The translations under genes and the position numbers were made by a program. Shown piece by piece: positions 35,697-43,698 of a DNA stretch of 64,000 nt; the stretch's first letter is position 1; every line of letters begins with the position of its first letter. The DNA is taken from assembly GCA_034003245.1 (NCBI GenBank), contig JAVEYY010000016.1, positions 25,233 to 89,232 of the forward strand, in the 5' to 3' direction. Under the pieces are notes generated by a model. That model did not search any database. It saw only the letters and a list, made by a program, of their open reading frames with translations, and was not told the origin of the DNA. This stretch comes from Perlabentimonas sp034003245 (lineage in GTDB: Bacteria > Bacteroidota > Bacteroidia > Bacteroidales > Tenuifilaceae).

Positions 35697-36881
35697 TTAT
35701 AGGAAAGTTAGCTTCACCTCTTTCAGAAATTTATCCTGAAGGATTTGCGCCATACGCTTTACCACCGTTCTACGAATCTCCAGCTCCACGGGCAGGCTTG
35801 GATCCTGGTGCGCCACGTTAATACCTGTTCCCACAATGAAGTGGATCTCGTCGCTTTCGAGAATTAATGTAATAATTTGATCGGCAGGCCCTTTGCCAGG
35901 AACAGAGGTTTCGGTGAATTTTGCCAGGATTTCGGTGGCCTTGCTAAGTGTAAGAATACCCTCTGTAACCAGATCGGCACCTCTCATAAATGACACTGGA
36001 GGCAAATCGGGATCGGTAAACTCGAAGCTATCCTCGATTTCGAGGTTGAGCTCGCGCGAGATGATATCGCCAGTAGTTGCACCACAAATCACCTTTTTGC
36101 CATCAAAGTCATTGAATTTTTGCGCTAACTTTTTATCCTTCTCCTTGTCGAACGGCGGACCTGTACAAATTAGGAGTTTCCGGGGATGCCTAAAGTAAAT
36201 TGTTGCTGCGCTTATGTCATCCTTAGGATGATAGCCATCGTTAAGGTAGGCCATATTGACCAATTTTGTACTCAGCTTCCTAGCCGATATGTTTGGTTCC
36301 GATTTTATTTGTCGGGACACAAACTGATGGGCATTATCCAGTCCCCAGCCAAAGGGGTAATCCTCGCTTCCCATTCCCGATTGGGTAATTCCATCGCCCC
36401 ATAGAACTATTCTATCCTCCTTTTGGGGTGTAAACGTACAGTATCGGAGTTCCTTGCCCGCATTAACCTCGCTTTGCAGAATTACGCACTGCCAACCCGG
36501 TTCAAATTGCTCTTTTCCCCTCATAATCATGCACTCCGGATTATCGTACTCCAGAATTCGGGTTGTTCCTCCATGTTCAATATCTACAATGGTAAAGGTG
36601 GAGTAGCTCATCTGCCTTACTGAACATACGGGAAGAGTATTCATAATTATCTCCGCAATTTTATGGATCTCCTTGTGCTCCTTGGTAAAACTCAAAGCCA
36701 TTTTGGCTGTAAGCGTGGCCAACACATTAGCCTTAACACCGTGTCCCATGCCATCACTAAGAACCACAATAGTGCGATCTTCGCCCACAACACGCTCGCT
36801 CAGAAATACATCACCACAAATTCGTTCCCCATCGTGGTGCTTCTGCTGGCAGTTAACCTCTATGAAAAAGCTATCGAACAT
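35697..36881 (-). CDS. SpoIIE-type PP2C phosphatase of the hydrogenase locus
   Basis: Predicted 394-residue cytosolic serine/threonine phosphatase. Residues 1-235 carry the PP2C/SpoIIE fold with metal-binding Asp residues (GDVFLSE, VVLSDGMGHGVKAN, WGDGITQSG, PKDDISAATIYF). Residues 236-394 form an additional alpha/beta domain (LLICTGPPFD, VICGATTGDIISREL) that I do not recognise. Phosphatases of this kind sit next to phosphatase-linked sensory (group C) [FeFe]-hydrogenases, and here the next gene upstream is such a protein (63-base gap). It likely converts an H2 or redox signal into dephosphorylation of an unknown target. Confidence 0.85.
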   Translation of the reverse strand: MFDSFFIEVNCQQKHHDGERICGDVFLSERVVGEDRTIVVLSDGMGHGVKANVLATLTAKMALSFTKEHKEIHKIAEIIMNTLPVCSVRQMSYSTFTIVDIEHGGTTRILEYDNPECMIMRGKEQFEPGWQCVILQSEVNAGKELRYCTFTPQKEDRIVLWGDGITQSGMGSEDYPFGWGLDNAHQFVSRQIKSEPNISARKLSTKLVNMAYLNDGYHPKDDISAATIYFRHPRKLLICTGPPFDKEKDKKLAQKFNDFDGKKVICGATTGDIISRELNLEIEDSFEFTDPDLPPVSFMRGADLVTEGILTLSKATEILAKFTETSVPGKGPADQIITLILESDEIHFIVGTGINVAHQDPSLPVELEIRRTVVKRMAQILQDKFLKEVKLTFL

Positions 36882-36944
36882 GGATTATTTGGTAGTAGGG
36901 GTGAATGATTGGTTGATATGCTAATGGATTTGAATTTGGGTAAC

Positions 36945-38810
36945 CTAATCGCTCCGTTTATTTCCTTCCTTGTATGTATTTATAATTGAGTTGAGCATCT
37001 GTTCCGTTTCTGCAGCCCCCTCGCCCAGCAGGAATCCAATTTTTTGAACCATTGCCAGGTTAATGTCTATTGCCTCGGTTATCCTTTTAATAACCTCCTC
37101 CTTACGCACTTCGGGAGCATACATATCGCGAATCACAGCCCCCACAATGCTATTCTTCTTAATAGTGAAAACGGATATGTTTAAAAGAACATCCTTGTAA
37201 TGAATGTCGCGATTTTTTATATCCTCATTATTCTGAAGCACATACGAGAACAGATTGTAAATATTGTATGGGATAAGAGATTTGAGGTCGGCACCAACTA
37301 GTCCGGGAACGATCTCGTTGATTTCAATGGCGTCGTCGCCCAGCAAATCGATAAAGCTCTGATTGCTCTGCACTACCTTGAGCTTTTTATCCACAATCAC
37401 CAATGCCGAAGGCAATTTCTTCATCATGGTAGTTATGGTTTCCGATGCATCGCGGGCAGCCTCCTGCTCAACGCGCGCAACTTTCTCCGACTCCTTAAGC
37501 GCCTGTTGAGTTTTAGCCAGCTTATCGTTGGTGGCACGAAGGGTTTTTATGTACTCCTGGCGATTGTTAAGCGAAAAGTTTAAGCACATGTCGGTATGTG
37601 CTAGCCCCGACGAAACGGCAACGGCAAAATCTCTACAGCTGGCGTAGCCACAGGCCTCGCAACCAGAGTCTTTTCCCATATTCTCCTTACCAATAATTTT
37701 CAGAATTTCATGAACAACCTCATCGGGAGGTGGAGCAATTCGCTGATCATCGGGGGCAAAGGTGCAGCTAAAGTTCAACGACGAGTGTTTGGCAATACTT
37801 GCATCAAATGCCTTTCGATCGAATGTTTTAAGTCGCTTATTGGCATAATTTACCACCATGGTTCGGCGGATAAACTTTTGTCCTCCCCTCGACATACCGG
37901 GCCCCATTAGGCAACCCTCGCAGTAGAATAGGTTGAAATGGCGGCGAATGGTTTCAGCACTCGATTTAAACTCATCAACTGCATCAATCATGTTAACGCT
38001 CCCCTCGGTAGTAATTACATCACCTGTCAATAGATCCTCATCCACATCAACAGCCTGTAGAATGCCGTTTGCAATTGGCAGTAATGAACCCTTGTAACCA
38101 ATGGGATTATCAAATTCGCTGTACTCCAGCTTACTCTCTTTTATATCAAACTCCTCGAAAAGTTCCCTGAGTTCTGTAAAAGTCAACACGGAATCGACCT
38201 TACCATCATCGGTAAATCTTTTGGCTTCCTCCTTATTCTGAATACAAGGACCTATATATACTACCTTAGTATCATTGCCGTACTCCCGATGGATTACTTT
38301 AGCGGTTGCCACCATGGGCGATAGAATTGGAGCAAGGTTATTTACTACCTCGGGATGAAATTTCTCAACATACGAAACCACAACCGGACAAACGGTGGTT
38401 AAGAAGTATTTGCCCTTAAAATCATCGAAAAGATTCTTGTATTCCCTAGCTATCAGATCTACACCGAAAGTGACCTCGCATACGTACGAAAACCCAAGCG
38501 ATTTAATCATCTGCACAAACTTGCGGTAATCGGTAATATCAACAAATTCACCAGATATTGATGGCGCCACAATTGCAGCCAACTTTCCACCCTGTTTTAG
38601 GAGATCTTTCACCTCCTCCTTCGATGATTTATACGATATGGCGTTTACAGGGCAAATATTTAGGCAGCTACCACAACCAATACATCGGCTGGGCAGGATT
38701 ACTGCATAGTTTCTTTCTGCCTTAACCTCAATGGCCTTCACTGGGCAAACCCTAACACAGGCAAAGCAGTTTATACACTTCGACTCACTTATGGTGAAAA
38801 GTTGCGACAT
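36945..38810 (-). CDS. Sensory [FeFe]-hydrogenase-like protein with PAS-like domain (phosphatase-linked type)
   Basis: Predicted 621-residue cytosolic sensor, likely of H2 or redox state. Two [4Fe-4S] ferredoxin motifs start it (CINCFACVRVCP, CIGCGSCLNICP). The H-domain follows with altered motifs: TTVCP for the catalytic TSCCP, GPCIQNKEE for MPCxxKKxE, and YCEGCLMGPG for ACxGGCxxGGG. An Fe-S domain (CEACGYASCRDFAVAVSSGLAHTDMC type, about residues 380-410), a coiled coil (about 425-455) and a PAS-like domain (about 460-560) end it. The missing proton-relay cysteine argues for sensing instead of turnover. It is flanked by a small [2Fe-2S] protein and a SpoIIE phosphatase on the same strand. 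Confidence 0.87.
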   Translation of the reverse strand: MSQLFTISESKCINCFACVRVCPVKAIEVKAERNYAVILPSRCIGCGSCLNICPVNAISYKSSKEEVKDLLKQGGKLAAIVAPSISGEFVDITDYRKFVQMIKSLGFSYVCEVTFGVDLIAREYKNLFDDFKGKYFLTTVCPVVVSYVEKFHPEVVNNLAPILSPMVATAKVIHREYGNDTKVVYIGPCIQNKEEAKRFTDDGKVDSVLTFTELRELFEEFDIKESKLEYSEFDNPIGYKGSLLPIANGILQAVDVDEDLLTGDVITTEGSVNMIDAVDEFKSSAETIRRHFNLFYCEGCLMGPGMSRGGQKFIRRTMVVNYANKRLKTFDRKAFDASIAKHSSLNFSCTFAPDDQRIAPPPDEVVHEILKIIGKENMGKDSGCEACGYASCRDFAVAVSSGLAHTDMCLNFSLNNRQEYIKTLRATNDKLAKTQQALKESEKVARVEQEAARDASETITTMMKKLPSALVIVDKKLKVVQSNQSFIDLLGDDAIEINEIVPGLVGADLKSLIPYNIYNLFSYVLQNNEDIKNRDIHYKDVLLNISVFTIKKNSIVGAVIRDMYAPEVRKEEVIKRITEAIDINLAMVQKIGFLLGEGAAETEQMLNSIINTYKEGNKRSD

Positions 38811-38822
38811 CGTCTGAGGTTA

Positions 38823-39071
38823 TTAAATTTCGAAAGTGTTGTTGAGAATTTCTAATGCTCGCATATCATCCACGTTGGTATGCATCACCCCATCTACTCT
38901 GAGGATCGGGCCTTCGGCGCAATAACCAAAGCAATGCCCTCCGTGGAAATTGATACGTTCCTGCAGGTTATTATCCTTGATATACTGGGTAATAGTTTTC
39001 AGCAAACTTTTGTTACCCCTGGCAAAGCACGAACTACCTAGGCAAATAACTACTTCGACTCGCTCACTCAT
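38823..39071 (-). CDS. Thioredoxin-like [2Fe-2S] ferredoxin domain protein
   Basis: Small 82-residue cytosolic protein with four cysteines, Cys10, Cys15, Cys47 and Cys51, in the arrangement of thioredoxin-fold [2Fe-2S] ferredoxins (VICLGSSCFARG ... GHCFGYCAEGP), as in the C-terminal half of NuoE/HydC. Probable electron carrier or partner of the sensory hydrogenase encoded 12 bases downstream. First gene of a three-gene minus-strand unit with the sensor and the SpoIIE phosphatase. A weak Rex-like palindrome lies 13 bases upstream of its start. Confidence 0.85.
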   Translation of the reverse strand: MSERVEVVICLGSSCFARGNKSLLKTITQYIKDNNLQERINFHGGHCFGYCAEGPILRVDGVMHTNVDDMRALEILNNTFEI

Positions 39072-39083
39072 TGCTGCTAGTAA

Positions 39084-39101
39084 TCGTTAGTAAATTAACA
39101 G
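39084..39101. promoter_or_regulatory. Weak candidate Rex operator before the sensory-hydrogenase operon
   Basis: TCGTTAGTAAATTAACAG: TCGTTA-N6-TAACAG, 10 of 12 half-site matches to TTGTTA-N6-TAACAA, in the same 18-bp format as the stronger sites. Confidence 0.4.
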
Positions 39102-39335
39102 TCAAAGATAACTAATATAATAATACGAATTATGGGTTGAATTCAGTTTAAAATATCTGTTACTAAAGAAAGATCAAGAAAGTGAAATCAACAAACGCCC
39201 TTAACCGAAAATATTCTTAGTTAGAAAGATTTAAAATTACCCATTAATATTGCGGGTTTAGCCAACAATTGCTAAATTGTAAGCTGTTTTAGCAAACTTC
39301 GTTCTTCTCACCTAACTGAATGCCAGCACTTTGAA

Positions 39336-39353
39336 TTGTTATTTAAAAAACAA
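39336..39353. promoter_or_regulatory. Candidate Rex operator of the hydCBA operon
   Basis: TTGTTATTTAAAAAACAA: TTGTTA-N6-AAACAA, 11 of 12 half-site matches, 42 bases before the hydC ATG. The rex gene lies at the other end of this gene cluster. Confidence 0.7.
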
Positions 39354-39395
39354 ACGAATTAGTATTAGTCGAATATTAGTGATAAAATACCCTTT

Positions 39396-39857
39396 ATGAA
39401 CGCAAAGTTAAAAGATCTGCTGGATAAATACAGCTATGCCTCGCAGGATAACCTTATACCCATTCTACAAAACATTCAGGATGAAATAGGGTACCTCTCC
39501 GAGGAGGCCCTTCAGGCTGTAGGAAAGCACCTTAATGTTCCCACAAGCCAAATTTTCGGATTAGCCACGTTCTACAACCAGTTTCGGTTTCAGCCAAAGG
39601 GTACATTTCACATAATGGTTTGTCATGGAACTTCGTGTCATATTATGGGGACCGAATCGCTGATTTCGGTAATTGAGAAGAAGTTGAGAATCAAAGCGGG
39701 ACAAACATCTCGCGATGGGCTCTTTAGCCTTGAAGTAGTTAGCTGTATGGGGGCTTGCTCCCAATCGCCGGTGATCTCAATTAATGGGATATTCTATGGC
39801 AAACTCGACTCGCAAAAGCTCGATGAGATAATTAATAACCTCAAAGAATCGGCCTAA
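39396..39857 (+). CDS. hydC: HydC/NuoE-like subunit of NAD(P)-linked [FeFe]-hydrogenase
   Basis: The 153-residue subunit carries a thioredoxin-fold [2Fe-2S] cluster in the soluble multimeric hydrogenase. All four ligand cysteines are present in two pairs: MVCHGTSCHIMG and EVVSCMGACSQSP. The N-terminal helical part (LIPILQNIQDEIGYLSEEAL, then FGLATFYNQF) is typical of NuoE/HndA/HydC proteins. First gene of a plus-strand operon leading into hydB and hydA. Confidence 0.93.
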   Translation: MNAKLKDLLDKYSYASQDNLIPILQNIQDEIGYLSEEALQAVGKHLNVPTSQIFGLATFYNQFRFQPKGTFHIMVCHGTSCHIMGTESLISVIEKKLRIKAGQTSRDGLFSLEVVSCMGACSQSPVISINGIFYGKLDSQKLDEIINNLKESA

Positions 39858-39900
39858 CCCAATACACCAAAAATTAATCTTTTTGTACAAACACCTGCAA

Positions 39901-41844
39901 ATGGAAACGATTATCTCCGATAGCATTAAGTTTTGTGTCGAGAATATTATCAGCAACTCACCCAAGGAGGACGCCAAGTATATTAACGACAGACTTTCAA
40001 TTCTGCGTCGCAACAACATTTCCATCCCAATTGTATATGTGGGGATAACAAGTTCATCGGTGGTTGCTGGTGCGCTCGATGTTTTGGTAGCTATAAACGA
40101 GTATATCACCGATAGGGATATAGATTTAGAGGTGATAGAGGTAGGCAGCATTGGCCTTTGCAGCCTCGAGCCTATTATCGATATCCAGCTGCCCGGAAAG
40201 TGTAGGGTGTCCTTTCAGAAGGTAACACCGGATCTGGTTCCACATATCCTCGATGGAGTGCTCAATAACTTTTTGCCATCCGAGAATCAGCTGGCACAGT
40301 ACAGAAATCCCATCCATCAGCCATGGCCAAATGTTCCCTTCTTCGATGAGATGAGTTTTTTTAGTATGCAAAGCCGAATTTTACTGGCCAATTGCGGTAT
40401 TATAAACTCAACCAGCATAATTGATGCCTTTGCATTTGGTCGATACAAAACGTTTGCCGATATACTCCGAAACCATACACATGCCGAAGTTTGTAGTATA
40501 GTTGAGCAAAGTGAGCTACGTGGACGAGGCGGAGGAGGATTCCCAACAGGAAAAAAGTGGCGAACAACCCTTGAAGCTGCTGCTGGTCAGAAGTATCTTA
40601 TCTGTAACGCGGACGAGAGCGATCCTGGAGCCTTTATGGACAGGATGTTAATAGAAAGTGATCCTCATTTGGTAATTGAGGGTATTGCCATATCGGCTTA
40701 CGCTATTGGCGCAAGTAAAGCCTACATATACACTCGAAACAGGTACAATTTTACAGTAAAACGGCTCGAGCGAGCCATTCAGCATGCATACAATGCAGGT
40801 CTTTTGGGTTTCAATATTCTCGATAGCGGATTTAGTCTTGACATATCTGTAAAGAAAGGGCCTGGGGCTTACGTTTGTGGCGAGGAAACCGCTCTAATCC
40901 AAAGTTTGGAGGGTAAACGTGGAATGCCCACACTAAAACCTCCCTACCCTGCAGTACGTGGGCTACACGGAAAACCAACCATTGTAAATAATATTGAAAC
41001 CCTTGCAAATATTCCATTTATTGTTGCCAATGGTCCCGATTGGTTTAAAGCGATTGGGACAGATAAAACCAAGGGCACTAAGCTTTTTTCTGTTTCAGGA
41101 AAGGTGAATCAAACCTGCCTAATTGAAGTCCCCATGGGAACTTCAATAGCAAAAGTGGTGGAGTTAGCCGGTGGTGTTAAAAATGGCCGGAGTTTGAAAG
41201 CAGTGCATATTGGAGGCCCTTCGGGAGGGGCAATAACTGCAAAGGAGTTAAATACCCCCATCGATTTCGAATCGCTTAAACAAATTGGGCTCACCATGGG
41301 TTCAGGCGGTATCACTGTATTCGACGATACGGTTTGTATTGTGGACATGGTGAAATACTTTATGCACTTTGTGCAGCAGGAGAGCTGCGGCAAATGTATC
41401 CCATGCCGAGAGGGTTCTCAACGCATGCGTGCAATACTCGAAAACATTACCAAACGACCAACCAACGACGAGCAGCACAACACGCTTGAGCGTTTTAAAG
41501 GCGTTATCCAGCTCGAGAGCATTGCCGAGGTAATGCGCGATACGTCACTCTGCGGATTGGGTCAAACCGCACCAAACCCTTTGCTTGCAGCACTTAAAAA
41601 GTTTCGCGATGAATTTGAAGAGCACATTTTCGACCGTAAATGCAGAGCAAATGTGTGCCATAACCTGCGCACCTACTACATCGATGTAGAAAAATGCACT
41701 GGTTGTGCCGCGTGTGCCAAAAAATGCCCAACGAATGCCATTATCGGAACTCCTCGTTCTCCCTACTTCGTAGTTGAAGAAAAATGCATTGGCTGTGGTG
41801 TTTGCGAAGAGGTTTGTAAATTCTCGGCCGTATTCTTTAAGTAG
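39901..41844 (+). CDS. hydB: HydB/NuoF-like subunit with degenerate N-terminal [2Fe-2S] domain
   Basis: The 647-residue flavoprotein subunit that would bind FMN and NAD(H) in the trimeric hydrogenase. NuoF core from about residue 200: SELRGRGGGGFPTGKKW, CNADESDPGAFMDR, GAGAY-type GPGAYVCGEETAL, then ESCGKCIPCREGSQRM for a [4Fe-4S] cluster. Two C-terminal ferredoxin motifs follow (CTGCAACAKKCP, CIGCGVCEEVC). The N-terminal thioredoxin-like domain keeps the fold and the IGLCSLEPIIDIQLPG signature. However, the usual cysteines are replaced: GITSSSVVAGA where homologues have GTCGIAAGA, and VGSIGLC where they have TGCIGLC. It cannot hold a normal four-Cys [2Fe-2S] cluster. The ATG at 39901 is preferred over an upstream TTG at 39883. 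Confidence 0.92.
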   Translation: METIISDSIKFCVENIISNSPKEDAKYINDRLSILRRNNISIPIVYVGITSSSVVAGALDVLVAINEYITDRDIDLEVIEVGSIGLCSLEPIIDIQLPGKCRVSFQKVTPDLVPHILDGVLNNFLPSENQLAQYRNPIHQPWPNVPFFDEMSFFSMQSRILLANCGIINSTSIIDAFAFGRYKTFADILRNHTHAEVCSIVEQSELRGRGGGGFPTGKKWRTTLEAAAGQKYLICNADESDPGAFMDRMLIESDPHLVIEGIAISAYAIGASKAYIYTRNRYNFTVKRLERAIQHAYNAGLLGFNILDSGFSLDISVKKGPGAYVCGEETALIQSLEGKRGMPTLKPPYPAVRGLHGKPTIVNNIETLANIPFIVANGPDWFKAIGTDKTKGTKLFSVSGKVNQTCLIEVPMGTSIAKVVELAGGVKNGRSLKAVHIGGPSGGAITAKELNTPIDFESLKQIGLTMGSGGITVFDDTVCIVDMVKYFMHFVQQESCGKCIPCREGSQRMRAILENITKRPTNDEQHNTLERFKGVIQLESIAEVMRDTSLCGLGQTAPNPLLAALKKFRDEFEEHIFDRKCRANVCHNLRTYYIDVEKCTGCAACAKKCPTNAIIGTPRSPYFVVEEKCIGCGVCEEVCKFSAVFFK

Positions 41845-41905
41845 TTATTAACCTTACTATAACCAAGTTGATTTATACTAAACTTAGCCGAATTGCCAGC
41901 AGATT

Positions 41906-43627
41906 ATGAGCATCGAAATAGAAGTTAACAATCGAATTATACAAGCCCGAAGGGGCGATACTATCCTCGACACCCTAAGCCGCAACGGCATAAAGGTTCC
42001 AACCCTTTGTAACCTTAAAGGGCTTTCGCCCACTGGTGCTTGTCGTATCTGTGTGGTAGAGGTTCAGGGTATCAGCAACCTGGTTACCTCCTGCTCGTTC
42101 CCCGTTGAAAACGGGATGAAGATAAAAACTCACTCGCCTAAAGTTTTAAAAGCTCGCAAAATTTTGGTGGAATTGCTACTCAGCAGCCACCCCGACGATT
42201 GCCTTTACTGCGAGCGGAGCGGAACCTGCGAACTACAGGATTTAGCCGTTGAGCTAAATATTAGGGAGCGGAGAATCGCGGGTCGCAAATCGAAACATAA
42301 GCTCGATCTATCCAGCCCAAGCATAATGCGCGATCCAGCCAAATGCATTCTTTGTGGCCGTTGCGTAAGGGTTTGTAGCGAGGTTCAATCGGTTGGTACG
42401 TTAGCCCTGCTTAACCGGGGTAGGAAAACAGTTGTTGGAACGGCCATGAGCCGGGATATAAACTCCTCGAGCTGTATTACCTGCGGACAGTGTATTCTGG
42501 TTTGCCCAACGGGTGCACTCCATGAGCATTCCAATGTAAACGATATACAGGATTTGCTTAGCAAAAAGGAGAAAAAAGTGGCAATTCAAATTGGCCCAGC
42601 TGTAACAGTCTCCCTAGCAGAGGAATTTAACCTGAAACCAGGAAAAGATCTGAACGGAGTTCTGTTTGCTGTGTTACGGGCAATAGGGTTCGATTACGTG
42701 TTTGACACATCCTTTGCTGCCGATCTCAACATTATGGAAACAGCCGCTGAGCTTAAAAAAAGAATGGAATCAAAGTCCAATCTTCCTCTTATTTCGAGCT
42801 GTTGTCCAGCTTGGATCAAATTCGCTGAGCAATTTTACCCCGATTTACTTCCATTAATATCTACAAGTAAATCGCCTCAACAAATGATGGGAGCCCTAAT
42901 TAAAACTCATTTTGCTGCATTGCATGGCCTTGCCCCAAATCAGATATACTCCGTATCGGCAATGCCCTGTGTTGCCAAAAAATTCGAGGCCCAAAGACCA
43001 GAAATGAACATTCGCGGTCAATCGGAGGTAGATTTGGTGCTATCAACACGTGAGTTGGCAAAGTTGATTAAACTTTACGGTATTGATATCAATAGCATAG
43101 AACCACAACTTCCCGATTCCCCATTCTCGGTGCGAAGCACATCAGGTAAACTTTTTGCCAATTCTGGTGGTACTGTCGAGGGGGTTATTCGAACGCTTTA
43201 CAACCAAATTACGGGTAAAGAGATTTTAGCAAGTAAGATAAACGACATAAGATCCGTAAGCGGCACAAAGGAATACACCCATAAGATTGGAAAAGAAACC
43301 CTAAAAGTTATTGTAGTCAATGGAATTTCCGATATCCACAATTTGATGTCGTCAATCGCCAATGGTGAAATAAAAGCCGACTACATAGAGGTTATGGCTT
43401 GCCCTGGTGGATGTATAAACGGTGGAGGGCAACCCATGTCGGAGACAAAAGATGTTAAAGCCCGCTCCAAAGCAATTTACGAAATTGATGAGTCAGAATC
43501 CTTAAAATGCGCCCACAATAACCCAATGATAAAAGAGCTGTACAACAATTTCCTTGAAAGTCCCGGAAGTGAAAAAGCGCAAAAAATGCTTCATGTTTCC
43601 TATACCAAAAGGGATGTGCTGCTTTAA
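41906..43627 (+). CDS. hydA: Catalytic [FeFe]-hydrogenase subunit
   Basis: The 573-residue enzyme that reduces protons to H2, with the full catalytic motif set. N-terminal [2Fe-2S] ferredoxin domain (CNLKGLSPTGACRIC). His-ligated cluster (HPDDCLYCERSGTC). Two [4Fe-4S] motifs (CILCGRCVRVC, CITCGQCILVCP). H-cluster loops SSCCPAW, MPCVAKKFE and EVMACPGGCINGGGQP. It therefore keeps the proton-relay cysteine missing in the two sensor paralogues. Size matches CpI-type and acetogen HydA; it lacks the extra C-terminal [2Fe-2S] domain of longer forms. With hydC and hydB it forms a trimer of the electron-bifurcating type. The maturases HydE, HydF and HydG are not in the window. Confidence 0.96.
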   Translation: MSIEIEVNNRIIQARRGDTILDTLSRNGIKVPTLCNLKGLSPTGACRICVVEVQGISNLVTSCSFPVENGMKIKTHSPKVLKARKILVELLLSSHPDDCLYCERSGTCELQDLAVELNIRERRIAGRKSKHKLDLSSPSIMRDPAKCILCGRCVRVCSEVQSVGTLALLNRGRKTVVGTAMSRDINSSSCITCGQCILVCPTGALHEHSNVNDIQDLLSKKEKKVAIQIGPAVTVSLAEEFNLKPGKDLNGVLFAVLRAIGFDYVFDTSFAADLNIMETAAELKKRMESKSNLPLISSCCPAWIKFAEQFYPDLLPLISTSKSPQQMMGALIKTHFAALHGLAPNQIYSVSAMPCVAKKFEAQRPEMNIRGQSEVDLVLSTRELAKLIKLYGIDINSIEPQLPDSPFSVRSTSGKLFANSGGTVEGVIRTLYNQITGKEILASKINDIRSVSGTKEYTHKIGKETLKVIVVNGISDIHNLMSSIANGEIKADYIEVMACPGGCINGGGQPMSETKDVKARSKAIYEIDESESLKCAHNNPMIKELYNNFLESPGSEKAQKMLHVSYTKRDVLL

Positions 43628-43698
43628 TTCATTGTCTATTTGATCGTTTAAGCGATTACACTATAGTATCGAATTACAATTTGAACCCATCCCAAGCA

